Positions 1-11,404 of a stretch of DNA of 64,000 bases are shown here, piece by piece (position 1 is the first letter of the stretch; each line of letters begins with the position of its first letter). The translations under genes and the position numbers were made by a program. Origin of the DNA: Actinostola sp. cb2023 (lineage: Eukaryota; Cnidaria; Anthozoa; Actiniaria; Actinostolidae); the NCBI GenBank assembly GCA_033675265.1, contig JAUJYZ010000473.1, positions 160,001 to 224,000 on the forward strand, written 5' to 3'. Under the pieces are notes generated by a model. The model ran no database searches, had not been told where the DNA came from, and saw nothing but the letters and a program-made list of their open reading frames with translations.

Positions 1-321
<321 letters not shown>

Positions 322-447
322 GACGCTCTACCAGCGTTCACTCGGGCTACTACTGTATTTTCGAGCACTATTTAGTCCTAGTTCAAACGCCGTACTTTCC
401 AAGACGTCTGAACTAGGCCTTAATCTAGCGTTAATGCTTTCACTCAG

Positions 448-588
448 GTATTTGACATCAACGGGAAGTTCTTAAATCGCTTTGGTACTCTTGGAACAGG
501 AGACGGTCATTTCCAGTCCCCCAACGGCGTGGCGGTCAATAAAGATGGGAACATAGTGGTATCAGATATGATAAATAACAGAATGCAG
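448..588 (+). CDS. NHL-repeat protein, internal exon
   Basis: A 141-nt exon of exactly 47 codons, preceded by acceptor CACTCAG and followed by donor GTAAAG. The open frame gives one NHL-type beta-propeller repeat: a D-x-G-K-F strand, then G-DGHF-x-SPNGVAVN and IVVSDMINNRMQ, the usual P-x-G-(I/V)-A-V ... V-x-D-x-x-N-x-R-I pattern. Phase is 0 at both ends, so it joins in frame with the exon starting at 2028. NHL propellers, best known in TRIM2/3/71-type proteins, bind RNA or protein partners. The RING, B-box or other N-terminal domains, if present, lie left of the window, so TRIM identity is not shown. Splice sites are read by eye. Confidence 0.75.
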
Positions 589-2027
589 GTAAAGAACTTT
601 TAACATCCCCAGTGTCCTTGGCAACTCAGAGGGTCCGGAGGGGGAGGGGGCCGGGAAAAGGGTGAGATCAGACTCGGTATATATTCATAGAGGATGACAT
701 CCCCGCTGTTTTTATTATATACGTGTATATATTTTATTGGATATATTTAGTTGTGGACAGTAAAGCGCGCTATAGTATAGCTGTTAGTAGTAGAAGGAAC
801 CATCGACCCGCGATCGACATACATTTGCATAAACGAAGCTAGATGTTCGATAAAACTAATGAGCAAGTTTCTAGCAAATTTTCACAAGAACACTTTCCAA
901 CTATTTTAAGGGACATGTCATTAGCTAACGCCTGCGTGTGTAAACATGTACAAAGAGCTTAACAAACTCCCCGCCTCTTTGATATTAATTGATGTCTCGT
1001 TTTACTAGTCTACCATAATGTATGTGTTAGGGGAGGCTCTCAGTAGGCTTCGGATCGGGTTTTTCTGGTCTTTATTGAAGCTCTGGCTGACTAGGACTAG
1101 TTACAATTTGAGGTGCGGTCACCTTTATAGTGACGCGCACTAGCTGTCTATCATTATATCAATGTCAGTTTGATCTAGGTTCATGATTGGCTATGGTTCT
1201 AGATCAGTTACAATTATCAAATACAATGCAGTTAAGTCGTACAAGTAATCTAAATTTATTACAAGTAATCTTATTTATTCTCAAGTTATTCGCCCAAAGA
1301 AATACATTCAAGTAATCTAAAGATTTTATATTGTTAACTTCTGAAATACTGCAATAAAATTATACTGCTGGATAGTGAAAATTATAAGTTATCTGATTGT
1401 GTCAAAATATTGTAAGTGGGAAATACGAATAAGAAGTTCTGACGAAGTGTCTTTGGATGTGGTAGATAATTGTGTGTCAACCAATGGCCAAAATAGGAGG
1501 AGACTGGATGATAAGAAAATGAGGAATTGCATGATCTAGGATACAATCTGGTTCTAGAGATAATGGCACTAAAGTCTTATTGGAATTGACTTAGCTTATC
1601 CGGCAGTAAATGAGAGGAATGTAACTGTTTTATCTAAAAGTGTTTTGAGAATATACAGCAATTAATAGTGTCGGTAAAATCAGTAATTCTGTTGTGTAAC
1701 ATAGGTACTCTCCCAAAATAATCCTGTCACAGGTCCCTATTTTGGTCAGTTCGTTGTCGGACTTACGAAAACCTCCATGTTAGAAGAGAAAGTAGACTAA
1801 TGTTACTAATTGTACGTCCATATTGAGGGTAATACTACTAATTGTACGTCCATATTGAGGGAAATACTACTAATTGTACGTCCATATTGAGGGTAATGCT
1901 ACTAATTGTACGTCCATATTGAGGGTAATGCTACTAATTGTACGTCCATATTGAGGGTAATGCTACTAATTGTACGTCCATATTGAGGGAATTACTGCTA
2001 ATTGTACGTCCATATTTCCATACTAAG
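589..2027 (+). other. intron between two NHL exons
   Basis: Bounded by GTAAAG at 589 and TACTAAG at 2027. No coding signal is seen. It is AT-rich and ends in a 32-bp tandem array that runs almost to the splice acceptor. Confidence 0.65.
1803..2016 (+). repeat. 32-bp tandem repeat in intron
   Basis: About seven copies of a 32-bp unit starting TACTAATTGTACGTCC and ending ATTGAGGGTAATGC, with single-base variants. The last unit breaks off within about 12 bases of the acceptor of the terminal NHL exon. An apparent start codon at 1938 lies inside this array and is not the real start. Confidence 0.9.
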
Positions 2028-2585
2028 GTATTTACAATCGATGGTCAGCATATCCAAAGCTTTGGACAAGGTAATCTTCATCACCCAAGCGGAGTTTCTG
2101 TTGATATAGAGGGAAGGGTGATTATCGTCGATCGTGGAAACGCAAGAGTTGTAGTCTACGACAAAGATGGTAACCTAGTAACTAGCTTTGGTAGTCTTGG
2201 TAACGGTAGAGGCCATTTTAACTGTCCTTCTCATGTTGCTGTAAACAGTAAAGGTCATATCATTGTATCAGACTTTGGCAATGATCGCATCCAAGTGTTT
2301 AGTTCAACTGGTACGTTCCTGTTTCGTTTTGGTGAAAGTGGCCGTGAAAGTGCTCAGTTTAACTGGCCAACTGGTGTCGCTGTAAATCAGTCAGATCAGA
2401 TTATCGTCAGTGATTCGTACAATCACCGCATTCAGATATTTCATCCTGATGGGTCATTTGAAAGTCAATTTGGTGCCGAAGGCGTAAAACAAGGGGAATT
2501 CAAACGGCCAGCAGGAGTAGCTGTGACTAGCATAGGAAATATTGTCATTGCTGATTGGGGAAACGATAGAATCCAAGTGTTTTAA
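2028..2585 (+). CDS. NHL-repeat protein, terminal exon
   Basis: Open frame from acceptor TACTAAG to a TAA at 2583-2585, 185 codons. It contains four consecutive NHL repeats of about 43 residues, each with a P-x-G-V-x-V core and a V-x-D-x-x-N-x-R-(I/V)-x-(V/I)-(F/Y) end. The protein ends exactly on the last IQVF strand, as NHL proteins commonly do, so this is a complete C-terminus. With the 448-588 exon at least five of the usual six blades are visible. It is likely a TRIM/NHL-class regulator, but only the propeller is in view. The frame is intact with no sign of decay. Confidence 0.85.
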   Translation, partial: VFTIDGQHIQSFGQGNLHHPSGVSVDIEGRVIIVDRGNARVVVYDKDGNLVTSFGSLGNGRGHFNCPSHVAVNSKGHIIVSDFGNDRIQVFSSTGTFLFRFGESGRESAQFNWPTGVAVNQSDQIIVSDSYNHRIQIFHPDGSFESQFGAEGVKQGEFKRPAGVAVTSIGNIVIADWGNDRIQVF

Positions 2586-3024
2586 ATTACTGAATGAATG
2601 ATGGCATGTGTCTTCTTTCTATGTTTGCTTTGAGAGGAGTAACGTAAAAGAACAAGACTGTCGGACTTTTGTGTTGAAAACATTGCGATACACCGAAACT
2701 ATAGATTTTTAATTTAAAAAAAAACATGGAATGGTGAAAAACATTGCAAGTAAGTTGAGGATTCTGTTGTGTTTTTGAATAACATTTCAAGCGAGTGATA
2801 TGCGCGCGCTACTGACGCCATCATCATTGAGTTCGAGTACGAGTTTTGAGCGCGCGCGCTAACTCCTTGTCGTAATCGTGCTCGCGCAAATTCAAATTTT
2901 AGATCACAACCAAATGACTTTTTACCGCTTCAGCTTTTTCTTCAAATTTTAGCAAAAATAACACGGATTTTTAATTCTTGTTTGTCACAACAAGAAGAAC
3001 AATCATTAAAGAAGATGTTGTTGA
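2586..3024. other. 3' flank, no gene seen
   Basis: Noncoding. Holds short GCGCGC palindromes around 2800-2865 and AT-rich sequence. The minus-strand open stretch at 2587-2790 has no recognisable features. Confidence 0.5.
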
Positions 3025-3031
3025 GTGTTCT

Positions 3032-3585
3032 CAGGAGCCCATAAGTAGGAGCCTCCATCTACCGTACTGGACGACCTGTGACCGGATCAGGCTATTTTTA
3101 GAACACCTTTTCCCGCGAACTAATCATCAATCAATAGGAATCCCCCATGGGAATTAAACAGAGCCAATCAGCATCAATGAGGTATAGATGATTTGTGTTT
3201 ATTTGTGATATATGAACAAAGTGGCGGACGAAGAAATTAGCGAAATTGAAGAAACTGAAAGTGAAGAGAGCGAAAATGATAGTGATAGTTACAGTGACTC
3301 TTTTGCAGAGTTTAGTACTTCATCGGAAAGTGACCAAGAGTAATAATAATAATAATAATAACACTAGAGTCTTCAAGTTCATGTTCTGTTTCTCAAGGAA
3401 CTAAAAAAAACATCAAATAATAAACCTACCAAGCCAAAAGCTAGAAACTCCGTAACAAAGCCGAAATCAAAAATCCCTGGTGTTAAAATTTCGCGGCAAA
3501 ACTGGTGTTCTAAAAATAGCCTGATCCGGTCACAGGTCGTCTCACGAATACATCCCAGATGGAGGCTCCTACTTATGGGCTCCTG
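3032..3585. mobile_element. TIR element E1, 7-bp target duplication
   Basis: Begins CAGGAGCCCATAAGTAGGAG and ends in its inverse, with TIRs of about 75 bp that include GATCAGGCTATTTTTAGAACACC near their inner ends. Perfect direct repeats GTGTTCT lie at 3025-3031 and 3586-3592, a 7-bp target duplication. Length is 554 bp. It is related to the larger element at 11594-13000, which has the same terminal CAGGAGCCCA, also with a 7-bp duplication. It is probably an internally deleted, non-autonomous member of a DNA transposon family. The superfamily is not resolved. Confidence 0.85.
3212..3343 (+). CDS. small acidic ORF inside E1
   Basis: A 43-codon frame, ATG to TAA, very rich in Glu, Asp and Ser (pattern EEISEIEETESEESEND, then SFAEFSTSSESDQE). 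A related string, FANFSTSSSEEEQ, can be read on the minus strand of the 11594-13000 element, so this is probably the N-terminal remnant of the family's transposase. A Lys/Pro-rich stretch follows in another frame at about 3425-3510. Function is unknown. Confidence 0.35.
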   Translation: MNKVADEEISEIEETESEESENDSDSYSDSFAEFSTSSESDQE

Positions 3586-3644
3586 GTGTTCTAGATTTAA
3601 AAGACCGAAATATTTAGTCAAAATGTCTCACTCAAAACTCGTAC

Positions 3645-4010
3645 TCTAGACAACGAGTTTTGCAAGAAATCTCGTCGTAGTCGAAACGACGACAACGAGA
3701 TTTTCAAGCTGGCGTGACAATGTCACGGTTTTACGCATGCGCACTAATCGTAACGGCGAAAACTCGTACTCGTAGTCGAATCTAAAGTTCTCTATTGTTG
3801 GTCTTTTCAGTGAAATGCTCCATTTAGCATTTCGAACATGGTTTTCCATTGTCTGTACTCTTATCAACAACAGATGACACCATAAAATGTTCAAAACTCA
3901 AGTCACTGCAAAGTTTTGAACACTATGGCGCGTCATCCGTTGTCGATAAGAGGACAGACACATAGAATGACGAACTCGCTCGCACACGGAACCAGCGCGC
4001 GCTTGAAACA
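3645..4010. repeat. hairpin repeats
   Basis: Two inverted repeats. One is built on CTCGTAGTCGAAAC-type sequence at 3645-3780. A longer one has arms at about 3851-3898 and 3911-3958 around TTCAAAACT / AGTTTTGAAC. The right arm continues into GGACAGACACATAGAATGACG, which recurs inverted at 8775-8825. They look like palindromic MITEs. No gene is seen. Confidence 0.6.
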
Positions 4011-4827
4011 GTTTCTCTTTACTTTTTCCTTGTTTTTGGATGTTTTTTGACTTTGTTATTGTAAAACACAAATTGCAGATGGTTCGTTGTCTGTACTCTT
4101 ATTGACACACACTTGAAGTCATAAAATGTCCAAAACTTGGCAGTGAAATCACTCGCCACGCTCGTGATTCCACCACAGGTAGCCCAAGCTCTACTCATGG
4201 CAGCTTTGCCAATCAGTTTTATTGAAAAACCTAAAAACACAATTTCTCTGAAAATTCTGAATAAAGTTTACTAAAACAAACACAGTGTGTTTTACTATAT
4301 ATTCTTCACATCTGGAGTGAATTTCAGCTCATTTTAATCATTTTGGATATTTGTTTTCCCCTCATATGTATACTGTGACAAGGTAGGAATCAAAGCACGA
4401 AAAAACGAATTCAAACGGCCACAAATTCAAGCGTTTATTTCTCCAAAAAAGGTTTACATCCAAAATTGAAACTCATCACAGCTTGAATAGACAATATATA
4501 CATCTGAATATCCCCAAAACATAACCCTACCTCTTTCCACGAATTTAGAAATGATCTCCAAACACGAAAATCCACCGTTGAAAATCATCAAAACAGGCGT
4601 GACCTAAAAAAGTCGGGGACAGAAAACATCTAAACGTACCATGAATAAATAAGGAATAGAATCCCAACGTTTACACCGAAAAAATCAGTCTTTCTTGATA
4701 TGAACTTCCCTTCGACGCCCCGCCATTAGCGATAAAATGACGACTTCACCCAGGGTACCCACCACGGGCCTGTAGCCCACGACGACTTCGGCTCTTCGGT
4801 TCACGGAAAAGTGCACCAGCCGACAGC
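4011..4827. other. no gene; repeat debris
   Basis: AT-rich noncoding sequence. The end, about 4640-4827, resembles the right end of the TIR family at 6534-7772 (shared GGCCTGTAGC, GACTTCGGCTCTTCGG, CACGGAAAA), so it is a truncated copy of that family. Confidence 0.45.
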
Positions 4828-5136
4828 CAAGGGAGCACGGCAGAAACTGGGCTGCCTGTGGTGATGACGCGTTTTGTGTTTTTTTGTTATTGCGCGCTCG
4901 AGCTCATCAGTATATTGGGATCCCTGTGGCTGATGCTGACGTTTTTGCGGTTTTCCACAATAAGATAGCGCGGGCTCATATACTGACGTTATGTTTTCTT
5001 TGTTTATGATCCCGCGCTATCATATTGTGGATAACGTACCGCAAAAACGTCAGCGTGAACCACAGGAATCCCAATTTAACGATGAGCCCGCGCGCGTCAT
5101 CACCACAGGCAGCCCAGTTTCTGCCGTGCTCCCTTG
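4828..5136. repeat. palindromic MITE with four TGGG-N3-CCTGTG sites
   Basis: Outer arms 4828-4871 / 5094-5136 (AAGGGAGCACGGCAGAAAC...) and inner arms about 4903-4975 / 5011-5090 (CTGACGTTTTTGCGG) form a nested palindrome. The arms carry the split motif at 4848, 4916, 5061 and 5104. A second copy of the family lies at 63240-63560. Open frames across it are by-products. Confidence 0.75.
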
Positions 5137-5196
5137 CACCAGCTACTTGCGCCGCACATCAGGCCATCACGTGACTGGAATTTCATACCTTGTTTA

Positions 5197-5401
5197 GAGT
5201 CGTTTTCGTATGAGTGGGAAACCTACGGTACGGAGTCATGGTCACGGTACGGAATCAAACACATTGTATTCAATCACAGCGAGCGAAATCATTTATCAAC
5301 CAATCAGAATGCTTGGATACTTGCACGATTATGGCGCGATACGGTCACTGCACGGCACGAACTGTACCGTAACTACTTCCCACTCATACGAAAACGACTC
5401 T
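5197..5401. repeat. palindromic repeat
   Basis: Perfect 25-bp arms at 5197-5221 and 5377-5401 (AGAGTCGTTTTCGTATGAG...), with more inverted matches around CGGTACGG further in. It is a foldback element. The overlapping open frames at 5134-5551 are not credible genes. Confidence 0.7.
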
Positions 5402-5419
5402 ATACACTCTCTGCGGGCG

Positions 5420-6345
5420 CTTCTTGCGGGATCCACACAGGAAGCCCAACATTATACGTTACTCAACACAGGGAACCCATGTCCAACATACGTATTATAT
5501 ATGCGCGCGCGCGCTCTACCACAGGAAACCCATAAAAAGACGCAAATATGATTTTATTGAATTATGTAGTAGCCTCAAAATGAATGGTTGGGCTGCCTAT
5601 CGCGGCTACACGAGCGACGTTCTGCTTGCACAGGCGACGCGAATTTTTGAAATCACCAACGCGCGGTGGTGGCTACACGAGCGACAAAGAAAAATTCAAC
5701 TCATTTAATTTCTCGCGACTTTTTTTTGCGACTTTTTTCAGCTGTCGCGTCGCCCGTGCAAGAGTGGCTACACGTGCATTTTGACCGCGCGTTGGTGATT
5801 TAAAAAATTCGCGTCGCCTGTGCAAGCAAAACATCGCTTGAGAGATTTAGCAAACGCGACGTGAAAGAGGACGGCGCGCGCGCTGACGAATAAATGTGAA
5901 AACGACCATTGGCGTCCTCAACGTCATGATGACGGGCGTGAAAACAAGTGAAATGGCGTCGTGAACTTGACATCGTGACGTTGTCACGGTAGTCACACAA
6001 TGACCAAATATGATATATTCGTCATCTAACGTCGCGTTCTCACGTCGCGTCGTGTTTGCTAAATAGGGACCTTTAAGCAGCAGAAAATTCTAGGACGGGA
6101 ACGTGAGGACGACGGCGCGCACACCGACGAATAATTAAGGACCTTACCACAGGCAGCCCAACCATTGTCTCTGAGGCTATTTATAATTATTTAAAAAATA
6201 TATTTGCATGCGCGCATCTTTTTTATGGGTTTCCTGTGGTAGAGCGCGCGCGCACGATACGTATTACATTGGGTTCCCTGTGCATAGAAATGTATAATGT
6301 TGGGATCCCTGTGTACGTCCTGCGGGACGCGCCCGCAGCAATGTG
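5420..6345. repeat. large inverted repeat with motif cluster
   Basis: Arms about 5420-5605 and 6145-6340 are inverted copies carrying CGTATTA, GCGCGCGCTCTACCACAGG and GGTTGGGCTGCCT. The centre has a further inverted pair at 5619-5668 / 5783-5836 (TTGCACAGGCGACGCGAATTTTT). The split motif occurs at 5436, 5467, 5520, 6148, 6226, 6270 and 6301. Related copies are at 33540-33660 and 36480-36645. No gene is seen. Confidence 0.7.
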
Positions 6346-6533
6346 TAACAAGGTATGAAACTCGGTCACGTGACAAATACGTTTTTGCTCCTAATCTTTG
6401 TAAAAATGACGTGAAAATTCAATTTTTCTTCGAATAACTAAACTTTACCGTATTCTCTAAACACTTCGTAAGTGTCAATCGTCTAACTTCACCGAACGCT
6501 GAGAAACTTTAATTTTGACATTTTGCGCCTCAT

Positions 6534-7772
6534 GGACCGATGTGCGGTGCAGTTCGATGGTGCACTTTTCCGTGAAACATTCGGATTTTACCTTCGAGAG
6601 GACATCGGCAAGCGCTCGTCAAATCTGAATTGTGCTCTTTTCTCTCTTTTCGGCAAGTTTTAATATTTATATTTTCACTAAATATAAGTCAAAACATGTA
6701 CAATATACTTTATTTGTTTTCTGTTTTGACTTTTATAAAGTATTTTTTTTTGATTTTTGATTTTTATCGATTAAAATGCTTCAAAATCGAGGCATTGTGT
6801 TTTATATACTGCTGAATAGTCTCAATATTTAGTACTACACAACACATTTTGCTATCAGTACTTGTTCACAAAATGACAAACAAACGTATTTATTTCAACA
6901 ATAGGTTAAAAAAAAGTTTACTTATTTAATTACTCTGTATGTCTCTCAGTTGGTAGCTAGTATTTGCTAAATCAGTTGTACTATGTCAATGACAATAATG
7001 AAGAACTGTTAATATTTTAGTTCACGGCAGCTTCAACTGCTTCACGAGTCCTTCGCCATTCATATCTCCTTCGATGTCAGTGAATGCCATTGAGTTCGTC
7101 TATATTTTTGCTTCAGATGGTTAATGCTGTGTTGGCCCTTATGTTTTCAGTAAGAACAACTGTAAGAAAGTACAAAATTACGTCAAACACTTTCTGATGA
7201 GATAGTCAAAATGTTTAAATAGAGATGAAGTACCATCAGTCAGTTGAGCGGTAATCCTTGTTGAAGTGATTTCGATCACTGACAAAACTACACAAGTCAA
7301 ATAGCTCAGTCATAATTTATGAAAACTGATTTGTTGAGGATTAGTGAGCAGCCCTTCTGCCCTAGTATAGGCAAGTGCTTTTATGGCTTTTATTAGAGAA
7401 CAGTTAGAGCAAATACTACGTAAAAACCTTGACAAAAATACTTTTAGTTAAGTTGCTTTTCAACAAAACGTTTGCTTGTTGAGCCCAACATGCAATTCTC
7501 CACCATTCAAAATGAAAAAGGACTACTTTAAAACCGCCGAATTTCTTCTAAAGTTACTTAAAGTTCACATGAATTGTGAACTGCTTAACTTACCATGGAT
7601 AAGGAATAGAATTCAAACGCTTACACCGAAAAAATCATGTTTTGTTTCATCGTCTTCTCTTTGATGTCCCGCCATTTTGCAACTTCACCCTCCACGGGCC
7701 TGTAGCGCACGACGACTTCGGCTCTTCGGCTCACGGAAAAATGCACCATCGAACTGCACCGCACATCGGTCC
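6534..7772. mobile_element. TIR element G, copy 1
   Basis: Starts GGACCGATGTGCGGTGCAG followed by TGCACTTTTCCGTGA, and ends in the inverse of both, about 1.24 kb. The interior is AT-rich and non-coding in my reading. It is collinear with 33856-36417, so both are copies of one family. Truncated relatives lie at about 4640-4827 and 63575-63740. Confidence 0.75.
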
Positions 7773-7799
7773 ATGATACGCCATCAGTTTCACACCTTG

Positions 7800-8260
7800 A
7801 ATGAACTCTCAATTAAAAACTGAGGATCAAACTTTTGGGCTTTCGGAAATAGAAAATCAGAGTTTTGTACTCGTTTCAATCGTCTAAAAACGATGGACAG
7901 CCTTTGTACTTATTGCTGTTTGTTGCTATAATCAAATGTACTATAGTTGTTGTGTTGTAGTGTCGATTAATTTGATGTCAAATAAACGAGTACTTCGCTA
8001 CGTGCATGCTTGTTAACATGTGTCCTTTGTTGTCTGATTTTCGCTAAATTTTTGCATCTATATTATTAATAAGTAATCATACGATTTCTCGTTCAATTTG
8101 GGATAATTCGCACTCGTGTGTTTTTCAAAGAGCTCAAATTGCACTCGACCTACGGGCTCGTGCAATTACGGTCTCGTGCAATTTGAACTCTTTGAAAAAC
8201 ACACTCGTGCGAATTAATCCCAAATTGAACTCGAAACCGTGTGATTACCTATACCTATTA
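7800..8260. repeat. inverted copy of 36890-37300, with hairpin
   Basis: About 440 bp that recurs in reverse orientation at 36890-37300 (shared TAGCGAAGTACTCG/inverse and ATATAGATGCAAAAATTTAG/inverse). Its right end is a palindrome at 8071-8250 around CACTCGTGTGTTTTTCAAAG. It is a dispersed non-coding repeat. Confidence 0.7.
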
Positions 8261-9040
8261 TTCGTCAGTGCGCGCGCCGTCGTCCTCACGTTCCCGTCCT
8301 GGAATTGTCTGCTTATTAAGGTGGTTCCCGCATAATGAATGACCGGTTTGCCGTATTTTTTAACTCGCTCGCTCCGCGTCAATATTGCTTGGATTTTATT
8401 GTGCTTAACACAATTACTAATTCAACTATTCTGCCTTTGGACGGTGTATTCAAAATTATCATTGTAATCCGTGTTTGTGAATGCCAGCCGATATTCAAAC
8501 TATGGCCTTTTGAGGTCCATAGTGATGTTCTGACGAGGTAAGAAGGAAATTGATCGAGCCGAAATCACGTAACAACGGAACGGTCCAAATTTTGACAACA
8601 AAAATATGAACTGGTGATTTCGGCTCGAAACTCTCTAACAAGATTACGTACAGACAACTCAAAACCATCTGCAATTTATTAATTTTACAACAATATTTAC
8701 TTAGGAAAGCGGAAAATGCTCCCAAAACGACAAATACATTTGAAAGAAAATCTGATTCAAGCGAGCGCTGGTTCCGTGCGCGAGCGAAACGTCATTCTAT
8801 GCGTCTGTTCTCTTATCGACAAATGGCTCTTATCCAATCAGCGTGCGAGAAATTTGACAAGTGTTGCATTGTAGAAAAACGTTTTTTCCGCTGTATATTA
8901 TTAAAAGGAAATCATATATGGTTTTTCTAAGAGCTCGTCCATATCAGTAAACTCTTTGAAAACCCACTCGTTCAAATTTATTCTTTGCAATTTCAGTACT
9001 GCGATTTCACAAACTCAGCGAATCATGAATGACAATGACA
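8261..9040. other. no gene seen
   Basis: Noncoding. 8760-8830 is an inverted relative of 3945-4005. An open frame at 8335-8541 and its minus-strand neighbour show no domain and no splice context. Confidence 0.45.
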
Positions 9041-10835
9041 TACCTTATTCGTACTTAATTTCGCGCGTTTTTAATTTCGCGATTTTGCTACGATCGACAG
9101 CATTTCGCGAGGCTTTATTTTCGCGATTTCGATAAGAGAAAATGAAAAAAGAGCATTAAATTTCGCGAAAACGGTGTCAACAACATTTATTTTTTCTAAA
9201 AAACCAAACTTATTTCTATACAAACAGGAACAAGATGACAGTCAACTAGACTAACTAGACGTTATAAACTTGTAGCTAAAAGTAAAAACAGACAAAAATG
9301 TTTACGTATACGCTTGCTCAGTTGCAAATGGTAGTATTATGTTGTTGAATAAGTTGTATTACAAACCAATTTCGTATTAGATAACGTCAAGAGAAAATGA
9401 GGTAAGAGAAGGAATCCCTGGTACCCCATCATGTGCCCCGTTAATTCTATTTTTAGATCGAAGCTATTTTTAGCTTTAGTTACAATGCACGCGCAACCAC
9501 TCTTGACTTGTAGAATTTTAAAATACTCAACCTTACCTTGGTTTTTCCTTTCAAAAACTTTTTTATTTTTTGCCATTAAAAAGAAAAGCAAAAGACTACA
9601 CAGCTTCTGCTCCAAGATAACAAAGCAGTGGTCGCACGATTTCTATGATGTTTACATGCAAAGTCTGCACTGAATACAAATACAAAACTGAGCGAAACAA
9701 CTGATATCGTCAACTCTCTGAGAAAAGGCCACAATTTAATTCTCTAATTATACCCCGTTCACACCAAACCTTGTTTAGTTAAACTGAGTTTATTCTCGCT
9801 TCTCTAATTCGAGGGCATTTGATTTCACAAGAATCAAACTACCTGGAATTTCTACTGTGCAACAGAAAGGACAGTTTACCAGCAGTTTTGTGCCAAAGGT
9901 TGCATGGCATTTGTAGATAATTTCCTAAACCCGTTTAGTTAAACCACCTTAAACCATGTTTAGGCCTTGGTGTGAACGGGGTATTATTTATATAAGACTC
10001 ATCAGTGAAGGATTTTACGAATACTCAGGCGAATTGAGCAAAATTAAGGTGCTACAAATATAAACTACACAACGATCAAAGTCAAAGCAATCACGAAAAC
10101 AAACTCTAAAGTTAATGTGGTCTTACTGGCACTTGTATTCAACAATTACGAAGTCCAAGCGTTATTCTCAGGTTGGAAAACACGAAGGAAACTTTACAAG
10201 AGCCAACATCACCAAAACCTTGAAGCACCAGCCATATTGTGGACATGAAAATTTAATTCAACCATCTTCAGTCCTACAAGACGCCGGCTACAACAAAACG
10301 ACTCCTTGCACTTTTTACTGAATATCGGTTTTCTCTGTCGAAAGACATGGCAAACTGAAGCTGTTTTCCTCTATTTAAAATCGTCTCAAGTGTCCCAAAT
10401 TCACAATAATTTCAGTCAAATCCCAAAAGGATAATTTGGTAAAATCCTTTAGTAAAAATTTGTAAAATGTTCGAGTAAGTTGAGAAGATTTTCTTTGCTC
10501 AATTTTAACTTTTCATATCAAAGCCGAGCGTAACGGCCTGCGCGACCTCGCCTTATTATATGATCTGACCAATCACGTTCCGTTCTAAAGATAGATTGAT
10601 TCTAAAAATAGAATTAACGGGGCACATGATGATGGGTCAAGAGCCCAATACCAGGGATTCCTTCTCTTACCTCATTTTCTCTTGATAACGTTTATTGTTC
10701 ATGTTGATTAAATGGTTTCAATATGTATTTTTTTCTCTGGGTATAATATTTCGCGTGTTTAAAGTCCGCGAGGCTTTTTTCGCGAGGCTTTAATTTCGCG
10801 ATTTTTTAAAAATCGCGAAAATCGTGCTACTTAGA
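9041..10835. repeat. nested inverted repeats with TTCGCG-rich edges
   Basis: Outer segments at 9055-9180 and 10745-10830 are rich in TTCGCG and CGCGAGGCTTT, like the split element at 39161/48371. Inside are 90-bp arms at about 9378-9466 and 10600-10690 (GAGAAAATGAGGTAAGAGAAGG). A smaller element is nested at 9751-9983. Frames at 9337-9673 and 10115-10321 are not supported as genes. Confidence 0.6.
9751..9983. mobile_element. 233-bp MITE, TTA target duplication
   Basis: TIRs TACCCCGTTCACACCAA and the inverse TTGGTGTGAACGGGGTA, flanked by TTA on both sides (9748-9750, 9984-9986). A 3-bp TWA duplication is typical of PIF/Harbinger-type MITEs, so that assignment is likely but rests only on the ends. 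A GTTTAGTTAAAC palindromic motif occurs inside. Confidence 0.75.
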
Positions 10836-11404
10836 CGAAAATCGATCGAAGTTTAATTTAGCTGAAACTTCATTGAATAATTCTTCAATGGTCTAATAAT
10901 AACTAGTTAAATCTTTTTTCGATATACCAGAGGGAAGTACTATATTTTAGATAACAGCTCTGCATTGAAGACAACTGGTCAGACAATCAATCCTAAGCAC
11001 AAATAATGTAAGAAAACTCCTTCACCCAAACTTTTAGCTTCATAGAAATAAAATAATTCAAGAAACTAAACACAAAGAAATGTATGGAGCGAAGCTGTGT
11101 TGATTGTTAGGGTTGAGTAGATGACCTCACTGACACTTCTAAAGATTCATAAAAATGTAATACTTCCCATAGGAATTTTGAGAAAACACATTAACCAGAA
11201 TTACTCCGAATGATCTTGTGAAACGAACTCTACATCATAGTTGACGTAAATGTAACCAAACTCTAGAATGATTTCACATAGCTATAGACATAAATAGACG
11301 GGACGAATTGTAACCGTGAGTTAGTTGTATTTTGATCGCAGTAGCGAGCAATAAACGCCTTTACTATTAGAGATGACTCTTAAAGCTAGACACAAGTTCA
11401 TATC
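10836..11404. other. no gene seen
   Basis: AT-rich sequence without coding signal or recognisable repeat ends. Confidence 0.4.

Noticed and set aside
1938..2027. ATG at 1938 as start of the NHL protein
   Set aside because: It lies in the intronic 32-bp tandem array; the exon more plausibly begins at the acceptor at 2027/2028, which joins in phase with 448-588.
5428..6313. CRISPR-like array from the spaced TGGG-N3-CCTGTG repeats
   Set aside because: The repeat is too short, spacers are irregular (7 to about 90 bp), orientation changes, and there are no cas genes; the genome is eukaryotic.
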